Of a stretch of DNA of 64,000 nucleotides, positions 25,521-34,678 are shown one piece after another. The stretch comes from Rhizobium sp. WSM4643 (GTDB taxonomy: Bacteria > Pseudomonadota > Alphaproteobacteria > Rhizobiales > Rhizobiaceae). Both the position numbers and the translations under genes were made by a program. Numbering within the stretch: position 1 is the first letter of the stretch; the number at the start of each line of letters is the position of its first letter. The notes beneath the pieces were generated by a model. The model made no database searches. It had not been told where the DNA came from and saw nothing but the letters and a program-made list of their open reading frames with translations. The stretch is from NCBI RefSeq assembly GCF_025152745.1, contig NZ_CP104042.1:62001-126000 (forward strand), written 5' to 3'.

Positions 25521-25611
25521 CGGTCCGTTCCGTCGTTCTCGAATGGGACCAAGACTATCCCAAGCGTCGCCTTCGCGGCAAGAAACGGTGTTGCGGCGTG
25601 GGCGGGTTTTC

Positions 25612-26526
25612 TCAGTCGTGCCGGGACAGGAAACCGGAAACGGTCGCCAGGCAAAGCTGCTTTTCCTCGACATGCGGCATGTGGCTGGAATTTTCGAAGA
25701 GCACCCATTCGCAGCCCGGAACGCGTTCGAGATAGGGCCTGACCACCAAGGGTGTCGCCTCGTCGTATTTTCCCGAGATCAGCAGCGTCGGGGCTTCGAT
25801 GCGGTCGAGCCTGTTCTCGATCGTCCAGTCCTTCATCGTGCCGATGACGTGAAATTCCGTCGGGCCATTCATGTTGCGGTAGACGGTGTTGTCCTCGTCC
25901 ATGATCGCAAAGGTCCGCGCCACTTCAGGCGGCCACGGCACCACCCGGCAGACATGGCGGTCATAGAAGACACGCGAGGCGGCGATATATTCCGGGTCGG
26001 CGAGGCTTCCTGCCAGTTCATGCTTCAGCAGCGTGTCCTGCACCTCTTTCGGCAGTTCCTGCCTCAGCCGGTACGCCTCCGAAACCCAGGTATGCATGTT
26101 GGCCGGCGAGTTGGCGATGACAAGCGCCTTCAGGCCTTGCGGCCGGCGCACTGCGTGTTCCGCACCCAGCATGCCGCCCCAGGACTGGCCGATGAAGGCA
26201 TAACGATCCCGAATGCCGAGATGGGAAAGCAGGGCATCCAGTTCCTCGAGGAACAGTTCGACGGTCCAGAAATCCGGGCCCTTTTCCGGAAGTCGGGTGG
26301 AATTGCCATTGCCGAGTTGGTCGTAATGGATGACGGGACGGCCGTCGAGGGTGGCGATATCCTTGAAGGAATCGACATAATCATGGGTGCAGCCGGGCCC
26401 GCCATGGGCGACGACGAGGGGCAGCTTGCCGTTCTCCAGCGAACCGGTAACGCGATACCAGGTGCGATAATCGCGAAAGGGCAGATAGGCTTCGTTGGTT
26501 GTGACTTCGCCCACGGGCGTCTCCAT
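25612..26526 (-). CDS. Proline iminopeptidase-like alpha/beta hydrolase (Pip, downstream of luxR)
   Basis: 304 residues. The peptidase S33 features are [20 protein letters not shown] (oxyanion HGGPG), [13 protein letters not shown], the nucleophile [13 protein letters not shown], the Asp region [13 protein letters not shown] and the catalytic His in [10 protein letters not shown]. The family removes N-terminal proline or acts on small amides. The gene lies 53 bases downstream of the LuxR-type receptor gene on the same strand, and a paralogue is divergent on the receptor's other side. This is the classic surroundings of plant-responsive LuxR solos, whose pip genes are their regulatory targets. 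Confidence 0.87.
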   Translation of the reverse strand: METPVGEVTTNEAYLPFRDYRTWYRVTGSLENGKLPLVVAHGGPGCTHDYVDSFKDIATLDGRPVIHYDQLGNGNSTRLPEKGPDFWTVELFLEELDALLSHLGIRDRYAFIGQSWGGMLGAEHAVRRPQGLKALVIANSPANMHTWVSEAYRLRQELPKEVQDTLLKHELAGSLADPEYIAASRVFYDRHVCRVVPWPPEVARTFAIMDEDNTVYRNMNGPTEFHVIGTMKDWTIENRLDRIEAPTLLISGKYDEATPLVVRPYLERVPGCEWVLFENSSHMPHVEEKQLCLATVSGFLSRHD

Positions 26527-26579
26527 CTCTTGGCGTCATGAAAAAAATCATAACGCGGCGGCGACGGCCAAGGCAGCTA

Positions 26580-27407
26580 TCACAAGTTATAGGGTGGCCA
26601 ATTATGGGTCGGCCGGTCTTCGAGCAGGCGGTAATGGGTGGCACGCACCACCGCCTGGGTGCGGTTGCGGGCGCCAAGTTTCTTTGCCGCGGCGTTCAGA
26701 TGCATCACGACCGTCGGTACGGAACGGTCGATGATGCGGGAAATTTCCTTGGCGGAATAACCTTCCGCCGAATGGCGCAGGCATTCGCGTTCCCGCTCGG
26801 TCAGGCGGATCGTGCCGACGCTTTTCGCCCGCGTGTCGAAAAGCGAATAGGCGGTCTCATGGAAAACATGGGCAAGCAGGTTGAAGTCGGCGATATATCG
26901 CAACGCGTGCCGTTCGAACTCTTTGTTCCGGCCGAAGCGGATGCCGGTGACGGTCGCATAGTCGCCGCGTGGCATATGAACCGGCACGGTGACGCCGGTC
27001 GACATATCGCGTTCGCTCAGATAGCGGGTCACCGGCGCGGTGTCGTCGTTCATGAAGCGGTTGATCAGCGTGTCGGCGTCCGGGTCATAGTTCCAGAAGA
27101 AGGGTGCGGAGGTGCGCAGCGCCACCTGCTGCACCGGATCGATACGGAAATAGCCGCGATTGAACCAGTAGTCGTGCATGTCGTCCGAGATATTCCGCAG
27201 CTTCAGCAGCGACGGTATCATGATCGCGCCATCGAGATCGTAGGGCACCGGGGTATAGTCGTAGATCAGCGCCTCGAAGCCGATCTGCTTCATCGCCTCG
27301 AAGGCCTGGTCGATCCTGCCGTCCAGCGTTTCATGTACTGTAAACTGCCGTCTGATCGTTCCGATCTCGTCAAGAATAGGGTCGTCACGAATGGGGTCGT
27401 CAAGCAT
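26580..27407 (-). CDS. LuxR-family solo regulator of the plant-responsive (OryR/PipR/NesR) type
   Basis: 275 residues from ATG 27407, behind GGGAGC. An autoinducer-binding domain is followed by a LuxR helix-turn-helix (LTERERECLRHSAEGYSAKEISRIIDRS, about residues 205-235). In TraR numbering the ligand pocket reads Met57 and Trp61 (DDMHDYWF) in place of Trp57 and Tyr61, while Asp70, Pro71 (RIDPV) and Trp85 (FFW) are kept at exact spacing. This substitution defines the plant-associated LuxR solos that answer plant compounds rather than acyl-homoserine lactones. No luxI is seen in the window. Neighbours are two pip-like genes and a peptide ABC importer, as around PipR-type regulators. Confidence 0.88.
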   Translation of the reverse strand: MLDDPIRDDPILDEIGTIRRQFTVHETLDGRIDQAFEAMKQIGFEALIYDYTPVPYDLDGAIMIPSLLKLRNISDDMHDYWFNRGYFRIDPVQQVALRTSAPFFWNYDPDADTLINRFMNDDTAPVTRYLSERDMSTGVTVPVHMPRGDYATVTGIRFGRNKEFERHALRYIADFNLLAHVFHETAYSLFDTRAKSVGTIRLTERERECLRHSAEGYSAKEISRIIDRSVPTVVMHLNAAAKKLGARNRTQAVVRATHYRLLEDRPTHNWPPYNL

Positions 27408-27535
27408 GGGCTGCTCCCAGGTTCGGCATGGCGCCCACCCTATCACTTCTTATAGCTGGCACAGAATGGGATTTGAGGTAAAAATTTAGCCATGCCCAAA
27501 TATTGAGCAAGCGAAATCTTCTGCCGGAGCGATCA

Positions 27536-28426
27536 ATGTGGCGTGAAATACGGCCGGACCAGCGATTCGAGATCGATGTCGATGGCTATCGCGTCGTTGC
27601 CTATAGTTTCGGAACCGGCAGCGAGACGGTTTTTTGCCTGAACGGCGGGCCGGGTCTGCCCTGCGATTACCTGCGCGAGGCGCATTCCTGCCTGACCGAC
27701 AAGCGCTATCGTGTCGTCGCCTTCGATCAACTCGGCACTGGCGCTTCCGATCGTCCGGACGATCTCTCGCTCTGGACGATCGGCCGTTACGTCGAGGAGA
27801 CGGAGACCGTGCGCAAGGCGCTGGGGCTCGGCAAGGTCCACATGCTCGGCCATTCCTGGGGCGGCTGGCTGGCGATTGAATATGCGCTGACCTATCCCGA
27901 GAACCTGAAGACACTGATCCTCGAGGATACCGTCGCCGACATGCCGCATCTGATTTCGGAACTGGAACGGCTGCGCGCGGCACTCGGTCCCGAAACCGTG
28001 TCGATGATGCAGAAGCACGAGGCGCAGGGCACCTACAATCATCCGGAATATCTCGCCGCCGTCACCATCCTCAACTATCGCCATGTCTGCCGTCTGCCGG
28101 AATGGCCGGCGCCGGTGCGCCGCTCGCTCGACGATTGGAACATGGCGCCCTACGAGACGATGCAGGGGCCGAACGAGTTTCTCTATATCGGCAACCTCAA
28201 GGATTGGAACCGCATCCCCGATCTGCCGCGACTGACGCTGCCGGTGCTCATCACGTCGGGAGAGCATGACGAGCTGACGCCAGCCTGTGCGCTCAGAATG
28301 AAGCTTGCGCTGCCGAATGCCGAACTGAAGGTATTTGCCAATGCCAGCCATATGCCGTTCTATGAGAACCCGCAGGATTATTATCCCGCGCTTCTCGATT
28401 TTCTCGACCGGCACAAGGCAGGCTGA
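27536..28426 (+). CDS. Proline iminopeptidase-like alpha/beta hydrolase (Pip, divergent from luxR)
   Basis: 296 residues from ATG 27536, with GGAG upstream. TTG 27503 also opens the frame but lacks a site. NGGPGLPCDYLREA (oxyanion), VVAFDQLGTGASDRPDD, the nucleophile GHSWGGWLAIEYA, ITSGEHDELTP and the His in ANASHMPFYEN match peptidase S33. It shares the architecture and length of the hydrolase at 25612 and is probably its paralogue. It heads a plus-strand run with the peptide-type ABC importer (51 bases to the first permease). The pair could import and hydrolyse a plant amide or peptide and supply or clear the LuxR ligand (inference). Confidence 0.88.
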   Translation: MWREIRPDQRFEIDVDGYRVVAYSFGTGSETVFCLNGGPGLPCDYLREAHSCLTDKRYRVVAFDQLGTGASDRPDDLSLWTIGRYVEETETVRKALGLGKVHMLGHSWGGWLAIEYALTYPENLKTLILEDTVADMPHLISELERLRAALGPETVSMMQKHEAQGTYNHPEYLAAVTILNYRHVCRLPEWPAPVRRSLDDWNMAPYETMQGPNEFLYIGNLKDWNRIPDLPRLTLPVLITSGEHDELTPACALRMKLALPNAELKVFANASHMPFYENPQDYYPALLDFLDRHKAG

Positions 28427-28477
28427 TGCAAGAGGCAGCGGACCGAACCCGACGAAGACAAGGGGGCGATCGCCGTC

Positions 28478-29416
28478 ATGCATCGCTATAAATTCGTTCT
28501 GATGCGACCGCTGCAGTTCCTGCCCGTCATCTTCGGCATCAGCGTCATTACTTTCATTCTGGTCCGGCTGATCCCCGGCGATCCGGCGCGCAACATCCTC
28601 GGCACGCGCGCGACTCCGGCAGCCATTGCCAGCATCCGCGCCCAGTACGGCCTCGACCAGCCGATGTGGCTGCAATATGTCTATTTCCTCAAGAATCTCG
28701 CCAATGGCGAGATGGGCAAGTCGATCCTTTACAAGATCGACGTGCTGAAGCTGATCGTCACCCGTATCGAGCCGACGCTTGCGCTCGTGGTCTCCAGCGT
28801 CGTGCTTTCGGTCCTGATCGCCGTGCCGATGGCGGCGATTGCCGCACGCAATGCCGGCCGGGCGCCGGATCATGCAGTGCGCATCGTCTCGACCTTCGGC
28901 ATCGGCTTTCCGCCCTTCTGGCTGGGGTTGATGCTGATCATCCTCTTCAGCGTCGAACTCGGTGTGCTGCCGGTTTCGGGCTATGGTGCAACGATCGGCG
29001 AAAAGCTGTCGCATCTCGTGCTGCCGAGCCTGACGGTCGCGCTGTCGCTCTCGACCGTGCTGACGCGCAGCCTGCGGGCTGCGATGATCGAGCAGCTGAA
29101 ATCGGATGTCGCAACGGCGGCGCGCGCCCGCGGCATGCCGGAAGGGATCGTCTTCTGGAGGCATGTTCTGCCGAATTCGCTGGTGCCGACGATCAATCTG
29201 CTTGCCGTTAATATCGGCTGGCTGATCGGCGGCACCGTGGTGGTCGAGAGCGTCTTTGCGCTGCCCGGCATGGGACAGTTGCTCGTCAGGGCAATCTTCT
29301 CGCGCGACTACATGGTGGTGCAGGGCGTCGCCATGGTCTTTGCCTGCGCCACCGTGCTCATCAATTTCATCGCCGACATCGTCACTGTCGCCGTCGATCC
29401 GAGGGTGAAGCTATGA
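28478..29416 (+). CDS. Peptide-type ABC importer permease, DppB type
   Basis: 312 residues from ATG 28478. The N-terminal helix is FVLMRPLQFLPVIFGISVITFILVRLIPGDP. The EAA/coupling loop is VATAARARGMPEGIVFWRHVLPNSLVP, and the last helices follow VESVFALPGMGQLLVRAIFSRDY. About six membrane helices are expected. It sits after the pip-like gene and overlaps the next permease by 4 bases (ATGA). Together they form the channel of the importer encoded by 28478-33504. The position beside a LuxR solo and pip genes points to uptake of a plant-derived peptide or amide. Confidence 0.92.
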   Translation: MHRYKFVLMRPLQFLPVIFGISVITFILVRLIPGDPARNILGTRATPAAIASIRAQYGLDQPMWLQYVYFLKNLANGEMGKSILYKIDVLKLIVTRIEPTLALVVSSVVLSVLIAVPMAAIAARNAGRAPDHAVRIVSTFGIGFPPFWLGLMLIILFSVELGVLPVSGYGATIGEKLSHLVLPSLTVALSLSTVLTRSLRAAMIEQLKSDVATAARARGMPEGIVFWRHVLPNSLVPTINLLAVNIGWLIGGTVVVESVFALPGMGQLLVRAIFSRDYMVVQGVAMVFACATVLINFIADIVTVAVDPRVKL

Positions 29417-30264
29417 GCATCGAGGCGATCGCCCCGGCATCTCTTGGCTGGCGCCGGTTCTTCGGCCGGCGGCCGATGCTTGTTCTCAGTGCCGGCCTGC
29501 TGCTGTTCTTCGTCCTGCTGGCGATCGGCGCACCCATTGTCGCGCCTTACGACCCGATCATGCAGAACGCCGAGGTGCGCCTGCAGGCGCCTTCGCTGTT
29601 GCATCCCTTCGGCACCGACAATTTCGGCCGCGATATCCTTTCCCGCGTCATCTGGGGCGCCCGCCTCGACCTGCAGATGGCGCTGATCGGCGTCATCTTC
29701 CCCTTCGTGATCGGCACGACGGTCGGCACGATCGCCGGCTTTTTCGGCGGCATCGTCGATGCGCTGTTCATGCGCCTCGTCGATATCATCCTCGCCTTCC
29801 CCTTCCTCGTGCTGATGCTGTCGATCATCGCGATCCTCGGCCCGGGCCTCGGCAGCTTCTACATTGCCATGGCGCTGGTCGGCTGGGTCTCCTATGCGCG
29901 GCTGATCCGGGCGCAGATGCTGGTGCTGAAGGGCAGCGACTATGCCGTTGCCGCCGTCAGCCTCGGCTTCAGCCGCCCGCGCATCATGTTCCGCCACCTG
30001 CTGCCGAACGCGATCGCCGGCTCGGTCGTCTTTTCGATGTCCGACGCGACGCTGGTGCTGCTCAGCGGCGCTGCCGTCAGCTATCTCGGCCTCGGCGTCC
30101 AGCCGCCGATCGCCGAATGGGGCGTCATGGTCGCGGAAGGACAGAGCTTCATCACCACGGCATGGTGGATCACGTTGTTTCCCGGCCTCTCCATCGTCTG
30201 CCTCGCCTTCGGCTTCAGCATGCTGGGCGACGCGCTCGGCGAACTGCTGGGGGTGCATGAATGA
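29413..30264 (+). CDS. Peptide-type ABC importer permease, DppC type
   Basis: 283 residues from ATG 29413, overlapping the previous stop. The N-terminal segment is GWRRFFGRRPMLVLSAGLLLFFVLL. Next comes LLHPFGTDNFGRDILSRVIWGARL, the coupling loop YAVAAVSLGFSRPRIMFRHLLPNAIAG, and the end SYLGLGVQPPIAEWGVMVAEGQ. All are standard for DppC subunits. It pairs with the upstream permease and overlaps the ATPase start. No anomaly is seen. Confidence 0.92.
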   Translation: MSIEAIAPASLGWRRFFGRRPMLVLSAGLLLFFVLLAIGAPIVAPYDPIMQNAEVRLQAPSLLHPFGTDNFGRDILSRVIWGARLDLQMALIGVIFPFVIGTTVGTIAGFFGGIVDALFMRLVDIILAFPFLVLMLSIIAILGPGLGSFYIAMALVGWVSYARLIRAQMLVLKGSDYAVAAVSLGFSRPRIMFRHLLPNAIAGSVVFSMSDATLVLLSGAAVSYLGLGVQPPIAEWGVMVAEGQSFITTAWWITLFPGLSIVCLAFGFSMLGDALGELLGVHE

Positions 30265-31970
30265 GCGGCTCGGTGCTGTCCGTCCGTGATCTCACCGTCA
30301 GGGCACATGTCGATTCCGGCCCGCGCACGCTGCTCGATGCGGTCTCGCTCGACCTCGGCAAGGGCGAGATTCTCGGACTCGTCGGCGAGAGCGGCTCGGG
30401 CAAGAGCCTGTTTTGCCGTTCCCTGGTGCGCCTGCTGCCCTCCTCGCTGCTGAAGATCGAAGGCGGTAGCGTGCTGCTCGAAGGGCGTGACCTCATGCGG
30501 ATCGACGATAGCGAGATGCTGAAGGTGCGCGGCGGCGAGATCGGCATGGTCTTCCAGAACCCGACCAGCCATCTTGACCCGGTGATGCGGATCGGCGATC
30601 AGATCGCCGAGGGCATCCGCTATCACCAGGGCCTCGGCGCCCGCGAGGCCCGCACTGCGGCGACGGAAATCCTGGCGCAGGTCGGCTTCCCCGATCCGAA
30701 GCGCCAGTACGACAATTATCCGCACGAATTTTCCGGCGGCATGCGGCAGCGGGCAATGATCGGCGTGGCGCTGTCCTGCAATCCGAAGATCCTGATCGCC
30801 GACGAGCCGACCACGGCGCTCGACGTGACTATCCAGGCGCAGATCCTGCGGCTGTTGATTGACATTCGCGATCGGCGTGGCCTGTCGATCATTCTGATCA
30901 CCCACGATCTCGGTATCGTCGCCCAGACCTGCGACCGCATCGCCGTGCTGCGCGGCGGCAAACTGCTCGAAGAGGGGCCGAAGCGGACGATCCTGGCGCG
31001 GCCGCAGCATCCCTATACGATCAACCTGATCAACAGCCACCCTTCCCTGCCGGGCGCAATATCAGCGCTGTTGCCCGAGATTGCCGAAGCCAGCAACCCG
31101 GCGAGACCGTTGCTCGAAATCGACGATCTCCATGTGCGCTTCAGAGCCGGCGGCGCCCTGCTTAGGGGCGGTGCCAAGACGGTCAGCGCCGTTGCCGGCG
31201 TCAGCCTGCAGATCATGGCGGGCGAGACGGTCGGCATCGTCGGCGAATCCGGCAGCGGCAAGAGCACGCTTGCCCGCGCCGTGCTCGGCCTCACGCCGCT
31301 TTCCTCGGGCCACGTCACCTTCGACGGCGTCGATCTGGCGCTGCAGAAAAGCGCTGGCCTGGCAAAGCTCAGGCGCGAGACGGCGATGGTGTTTCAAGAC
31401 CCCTATAATGCGCTCAATCCACGGCTGACGATCGGCCAGATGCTGGCCGAGGTGCTGAAGGTGCAGGGCAAGGTCGCCAGGGCCGATATCCCGACTCGGA
31501 TCGGCGAACTGCTCGATCTCGTCGGTCTCGAACGCGAATTCGCCGGCCGCAAACCGCGCAGCATGAGTGGCGGCCAGTGCCAGCGCGCCGGCATTGCCCG
31601 GGCGCTGGCCGTCGATCCGAAGATGATCATCGCCGACGAATGCGTGGCGGCCCTCGATGTCACTATCCAGGCGCAGATCATCGAGCTTTTCCGCGAGCTC
31701 ACGGCGAAGATGAACCTCACGCTGATCTTCATCGCCCATGATCTCGCAACCGTCCGCAATCTTTGCGAACGCGTCGTCGTGATGTATCGCGGCGAGATCG
31801 TCGAGGAAGGCCATTCCGAAGAAGTCTTCGCGCGCCCGAAGCACCCCTATACGGCGGCGCTGATCGCCGCCATTCCCGACATCGATCCTGACAAGCGGCT
31901 GCTTCCAGACGCCGTCGGCAAGGACGATCCGCATTCGATGCCGATTCAATCAATCAAACGCATGCCATAA
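30261..31970 (+). CDS. Fused two-domain ABC importer ATPase (DppD-DppF)
   Basis: 569 residues containing two complete ABC modules. First: Walker A GESGSGKS, signature FSGGMRQRAMIG, Walker B ILIADEPTTALD, H-loop LITHDLGIVAQ. Second, from about residue 285: Walker A GESGSGKST, signature MSGGQCQRAGIARAL, Walker B MIIADECVAALD, H-loop FIAHDLATVRN. In the second module the signature has Cys (GGQCQR) and Walker B has Cys after the Glu. Both are tolerated variants of this fused class. One polypeptide thus supplies both nucleotide-binding sites, unlike the two-gene arrangement at 12226-14225, so the two importers are of different lineages. Confidence 0.93.
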   Translation: MSGSVLSVRDLTVRAHVDSGPRTLLDAVSLDLGKGEILGLVGESGSGKSLFCRSLVRLLPSSLLKIEGGSVLLEGRDLMRIDDSEMLKVRGGEIGMVFQNPTSHLDPVMRIGDQIAEGIRYHQGLGAREARTAATEILAQVGFPDPKRQYDNYPHEFSGGMRQRAMIGVALSCNPKILIADEPTTALDVTIQAQILRLLIDIRDRRGLSIILITHDLGIVAQTCDRIAVLRGGKLLEEGPKRTILARPQHPYTINLINSHPSLPGAISALLPEIAEASNPARPLLEIDDLHVRFRAGGALLRGGAKTVSAVAGVSLQIMAGETVGIVGESGSGKSTLARAVLGLTPLSSGHVTFDGVDLALQKSAGLAKLRRETAMVFQDPYNALNPRLTIGQMLAEVLKVQGKVARADIPTRIGELLDLVGLEREFAGRKPRSMSGGQCQRAGIARALAVDPKMIIADECVAALDVTIQAQIIELFRELTAKMNLTLIFIAHDLATVRNLCERVVVMYRGEIVEEGHSEEVFARPKHPYTAALIAAIPDIDPDKRLLPDAVGKDDPHSMPIQSIKRMP

Positions 31971-31989
31971 CAACGAAGGGAACGAACTC

Positions 31990-33504
31990 ATGACAAACAG
32001 GTGGAAATCAATCGGGCTTGCAGCCTTGCTCGCCGGTCTGACGCTCAGCGCAAGCTATGCCGAGGCCGCCGGTGTGCTCACCATCGGCCGCCGCGAGGAT
32101 TCGACGACATTCGATCCGATCAAGACCGCGCAGAACATCGACAACTGGGTGTTCTCCAACGTCTACGACGTGCTGATCCGCGTCGACAAGACAGGCACGA
32201 AACTGGAGCCGGGCCTTGCCGAAAGCTGGACCGTCTCGGATGACGGACTGACCTACACGTTCAAGATCCGCGACGCAAAATTCTCGGACGGTTCGCCACT
32301 GACGGCGGAAGACGCGGCCTACAGCCTGCTGCGCATCCGCGATGACGCTGCCTCGCTCTGGAGCGATTCCTATAAGGTGATCGACACGGCCGTGGCGACC
32401 GACGCGCACACGCTGACGATCAAGCTCAAGAACCAGTCCGCGCCGTTCCTGTCGACGCTGGCGCTGCCGAATGCCTCGGTCATCTCCAAGAAAGGCATGG
32501 AATCGCTGGGCGCCGATGCCTATGGCGAAAAGCCGATCGCATCCGGCGCCTTCGTGGTCGAGGAATGGCGGCGCGGCGACCGCGTCATTCTCAAGAAGAA
32601 CCCGAACTTCTGGCAGGCCGACCGCGTCAAGCTCGACGGTGTCGAGTGGATCTCGGTGCCTGACGACAACACCCGCATGCTGAACGTTCAGGCCGGCGAG
32701 CTGGATACGGCGATCTTCGTTCCCTTTTCTCGCGTCGAGGAGTTGAAGAAGGATCCGAACCTCAACGTCGATATCGACGCTTCGACCCGCGAGGATCATC
32801 TTCTGATCAACCATGCTCATGGCGCGCTCGGCAAGAAGGAAGTCCGCCAGGCGCTGGATCTCGCAATCGACAAGAAGGCGATCGTCGATACCGTCACCTT
32901 CGGCCAGGGCACGGTCGCCAATTCCTATATTCCGAAGGGCGCGCTCTATTATTATGCCGACAATCTGCAGCGGCCTTATAATCCCGAAAAGGCAAAGGAG
33001 TTGCTGACGGCCGCCGGCGCCTCCGACCTGACGCTGAACTATCTGGTGCGCGCCGGCGACGAAGTCGACGAACAGACGGCTGTGCTCGTCCAGCAGCAGC
33101 TGCAGAAGGCCGGCATCACCGCCAATCTGCAGAAGGTCGACCCGAGCCAGGAATGGGACATGACGGTCGCCGGCGACTACGATATCTCGGTCAATTACTG
33201 GACCAACGACATTCTCGATCCGGATCAGAAGACCACCTTTGTCCTCGGCCACGATTCCAACAACAACTATTCGACCAATTACAAGAACGAGGCGGTGAAG
33301 GAACTGGTGGCCAAGGCGCGCCTCGAGCTCGACCCGAAAAAGCGCGAAGCGATGTATGTCGATCTGCAGAAGATGGCCAAGGACGACGTCAACTGGATCG
33401 ACCTCTATTACAGCCCCTATATCAACGTCTCGCGCAAAAATATCGAGAACTTCTACCAGAACCCGCTCGGCCGCTTCTTCCTGGAAGACACGGTCAAGAA
33501 CTGA
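31990..33504 (+). CDS. Family-5 substrate-binding protein of the peptide-type importer
   Basis: 504 residues with a Sec signal peptide (SIGLAALLAGLTLSASYAEA, cleavage after about residue 26). SBP_bac_5 pattern: the early RREDSTTFDPIKTAQNID, GLAESWTVSDDGLTYTFKIRDAKFSDGSPLTAEDAAYS, then KKNPNFWQADRVKLDGVEW, VRQALDLAIDKKAIVD and a final VNWIDLYYSPYINVSRKN. It catches the substrate in the periplasm and delivers it to the permease pair upstream. As last gene of the pip-importer run it is followed by a strong terminator. Unlike the binding protein at 8549 it uses Sec rather than Tat. Confidence 0.93.
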   Translation: MTNRWKSIGLAALLAGLTLSASYAEAAGVLTIGRREDSTTFDPIKTAQNIDNWVFSNVYDVLIRVDKTGTKLEPGLAESWTVSDDGLTYTFKIRDAKFSDGSPLTAEDAAYSLLRIRDDAASLWSDSYKVIDTAVATDAHTLTIKLKNQSAPFLSTLALPNASVISKKGMESLGADAYGEKPIASGAFVVEEWRRGDRVILKKNPNFWQADRVKLDGVEWISVPDDNTRMLNVQAGELDTAIFVPFSRVEELKKDPNLNVDIDASTREDHLLINHAHGALGKKEVRQALDLAIDKKAIVDTVTFGQGTVANSYIPKGALYYYADNLQRPYNPEKAKELLTAAGASDLTLNYLVRAGDEVDEQTAVLVQQQLQKAGITANLQKVDPSQEWDMTVAGDYDISVNYWTNDILDPDQKTTFVLGHDSNNNYSTNYKNEAVKELVAKARLELDPKKREAMYVDLQKMAKDDVNWIDLYYSPYINVSRKNIENFYQNPLGRFFLEDTVKN

Positions 33505-33523
33505 GTTCGGGCAGCTCGTAGAT

Positions 33524-33550
33524 GCTCCGCCGCCGTAAAGGCGGCGGAGC
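33524..33550 (+). terminator. Intrinsic terminator after the importer operon
   Basis: GCTCCGCCGCC (33524-33534), loop GTAAA, GGCGGCGGAGC (33540-33550), then TTCATTTATT. A perfect 11-base GC-rich stem with a T-rich tail, 20 bases after the binding-protein stop. Confidence 0.88.
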
Positions 33551-33588
33551 TTCATTTATTGCTGCGGCAGGTGGCTGGGGTCGCTTGC

Positions 33589-34464
33589 TTACTCGGCGGC
33601 CGCGAGCTTGTCCTGCGTCCTGGTGTCGAAGTCGCTGGCGTCATGGCGCTCGTGCAACTGGCTCGATGGCTCGCCGGAAAGCCGGTTGACCATCCGGCCG
33701 CGTTGCACGGCCGGCCTGCTGTGGATGGTGTCGGCCCAGCGCAGAACGTTCTTGTACTCTTCGACCTGCAGGAATTCGGCTGCACCGTAGGTCCAGCCCT
33801 TCACGAGGCCGCCGTACCAGGGCCAGATGGCAATATCGGCGATCGTATATTGACTGCCGGCCACATATTCGCTTTCGGCAAGGCGGCGATCGAGCACGTC
33901 GAGCTGACGCTTCACTTCCATGGCGAAGCGGTCGATCGCATATTCGATCTTCGTCGGCGCATAGGCGTAGAAATGACCGAAGCCGCCGCCGAGATAAGGC
34001 GCGCTTCCCATCTGCCAGAACAACCAGGACAGGCACTCGGCGCGGGCGGCCGGCTCTGTCGGCAGGAAGGCACCGAATTTTTCGGCGAGATAGGTGAGGA
34101 TAGCGCCGGATTCGAAGACACGGATCGGTTTTGCCCCGCTGCGGTCCATCAGCGCCGGGATCTTGGAGTTGGGATTGACCGCGACGAAGCCGCTTCCGAA
34201 CTGATCGCCATCGCCGATCTTGATCAGCCATGCATCGTATTCGGCACCGCTATGGCCAAGCGCCAGCAGTTCCTCGAGCAGGATGGTGACCTTCTGGCCG
34301 TTCGGGGTGCCGAGCGAATAGAGCTGCAATGGATGCCGGCCGATCGGAAGCTCCTTGTCGTGCGTCGGTCCCGCGATCGGGCGATTGATGCTGGCGAACT
34401 GGCCGCCATTCGCCTTGTTCCAGGCCCAGACTTTCGGGGGTGTATATTCGGAAGAACCGCTCAT
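33589..34464 (-). CDS. yghU: YghU-type glutathione S-transferase (disulfide-bond oxidoreductase)
   Basis: 291 residues from ATG 34464, with AGGAG upstream. The signature N-terminus of the YghU branch is present: YTPPKVWAWNKANGGQFASINRPIAGPTHDKELP, then LGTPNGQKVTILLEELLALG, YDAWLIKIGDGDQFGSGFVAVNPNSKIPALMDRSG and IRVFESGAILTYLAEKFG. The NRPIAG and SGAIL segments contact glutathione. This Nu-class enzyme binds two glutathiones and reduces disulfides or peroxides in the cytoplasm. It is monocistronic and convergent with the importer operon. Identification is by close match to remembered family sequences. Confidence 0.92.
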   Translation of the reverse strand: MSGSSEYTPPKVWAWNKANGGQFASINRPIAGPTHDKELPIGRHPLQLYSLGTPNGQKVTILLEELLALGHSGAEYDAWLIKIGDGDQFGSGFVAVNPNSKIPALMDRSGAKPIRVFESGAILTYLAEKFGAFLPTEPAARAECLSWLFWQMGSAPYLGGGFGHFYAYAPTKIEYAIDRFAMEVKRQLDVLDRRLAESEYVAGSQYTIADIAIWPWYGGLVKGWTYGAAEFLQVEEYKNVLRWADTIHSRPAVQRGRMVNRLSGEPSSQLHERHDASDFDTRTQDKLAAAE

Positions 34465-34640
34465 CTTTCAAACTCCTGGCATTGGTCGGACAGAGCGCGA
34501 CGCCAATCGGTTTGGCCACCGCATTTTTCCTCACATAGCAGAGGCGATCAGGTTTCGTCAGAGGTGTCGGAGCGGCTTCACACAATTGTCAGAGTTGGCC
34601 AGGGATCAGATTCACGCTGTGAAGACTAGGTTTTGTTATG

Positions 34641-34655
34641 TACCAAAAATTGGTA
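34641..34655. promoter_or_regulatory. Palindromic operator of the ParDE unit
   Basis: TACCAA (34641-34646), AAA, TTGGTA (34650-34655), 23 bases before the antitoxin start. CopG/ParD antitoxins are ribbon-helix-helix repressors of their own promoter, so this is the likely site. Confidence 0.6.
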
Positions 34656-34678
34656 TATTGGCTTAAAGGAGATTCAGC

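Noticed and set aside
27533..29164. 543-codon minus-strand frame opposite the pip and permease genes
   Set aside because: Long only because of high GC; rich in His, Arg and Gln with no domain, while both plus-strand genes have clear motifs.
32008..33555. 515-codon minus-strand frame opposite the family-5 binding protein
   Set aside because: Shadow frame; the plus strand has signal peptide and SBP_bac_5 pattern and ends before a terminator.
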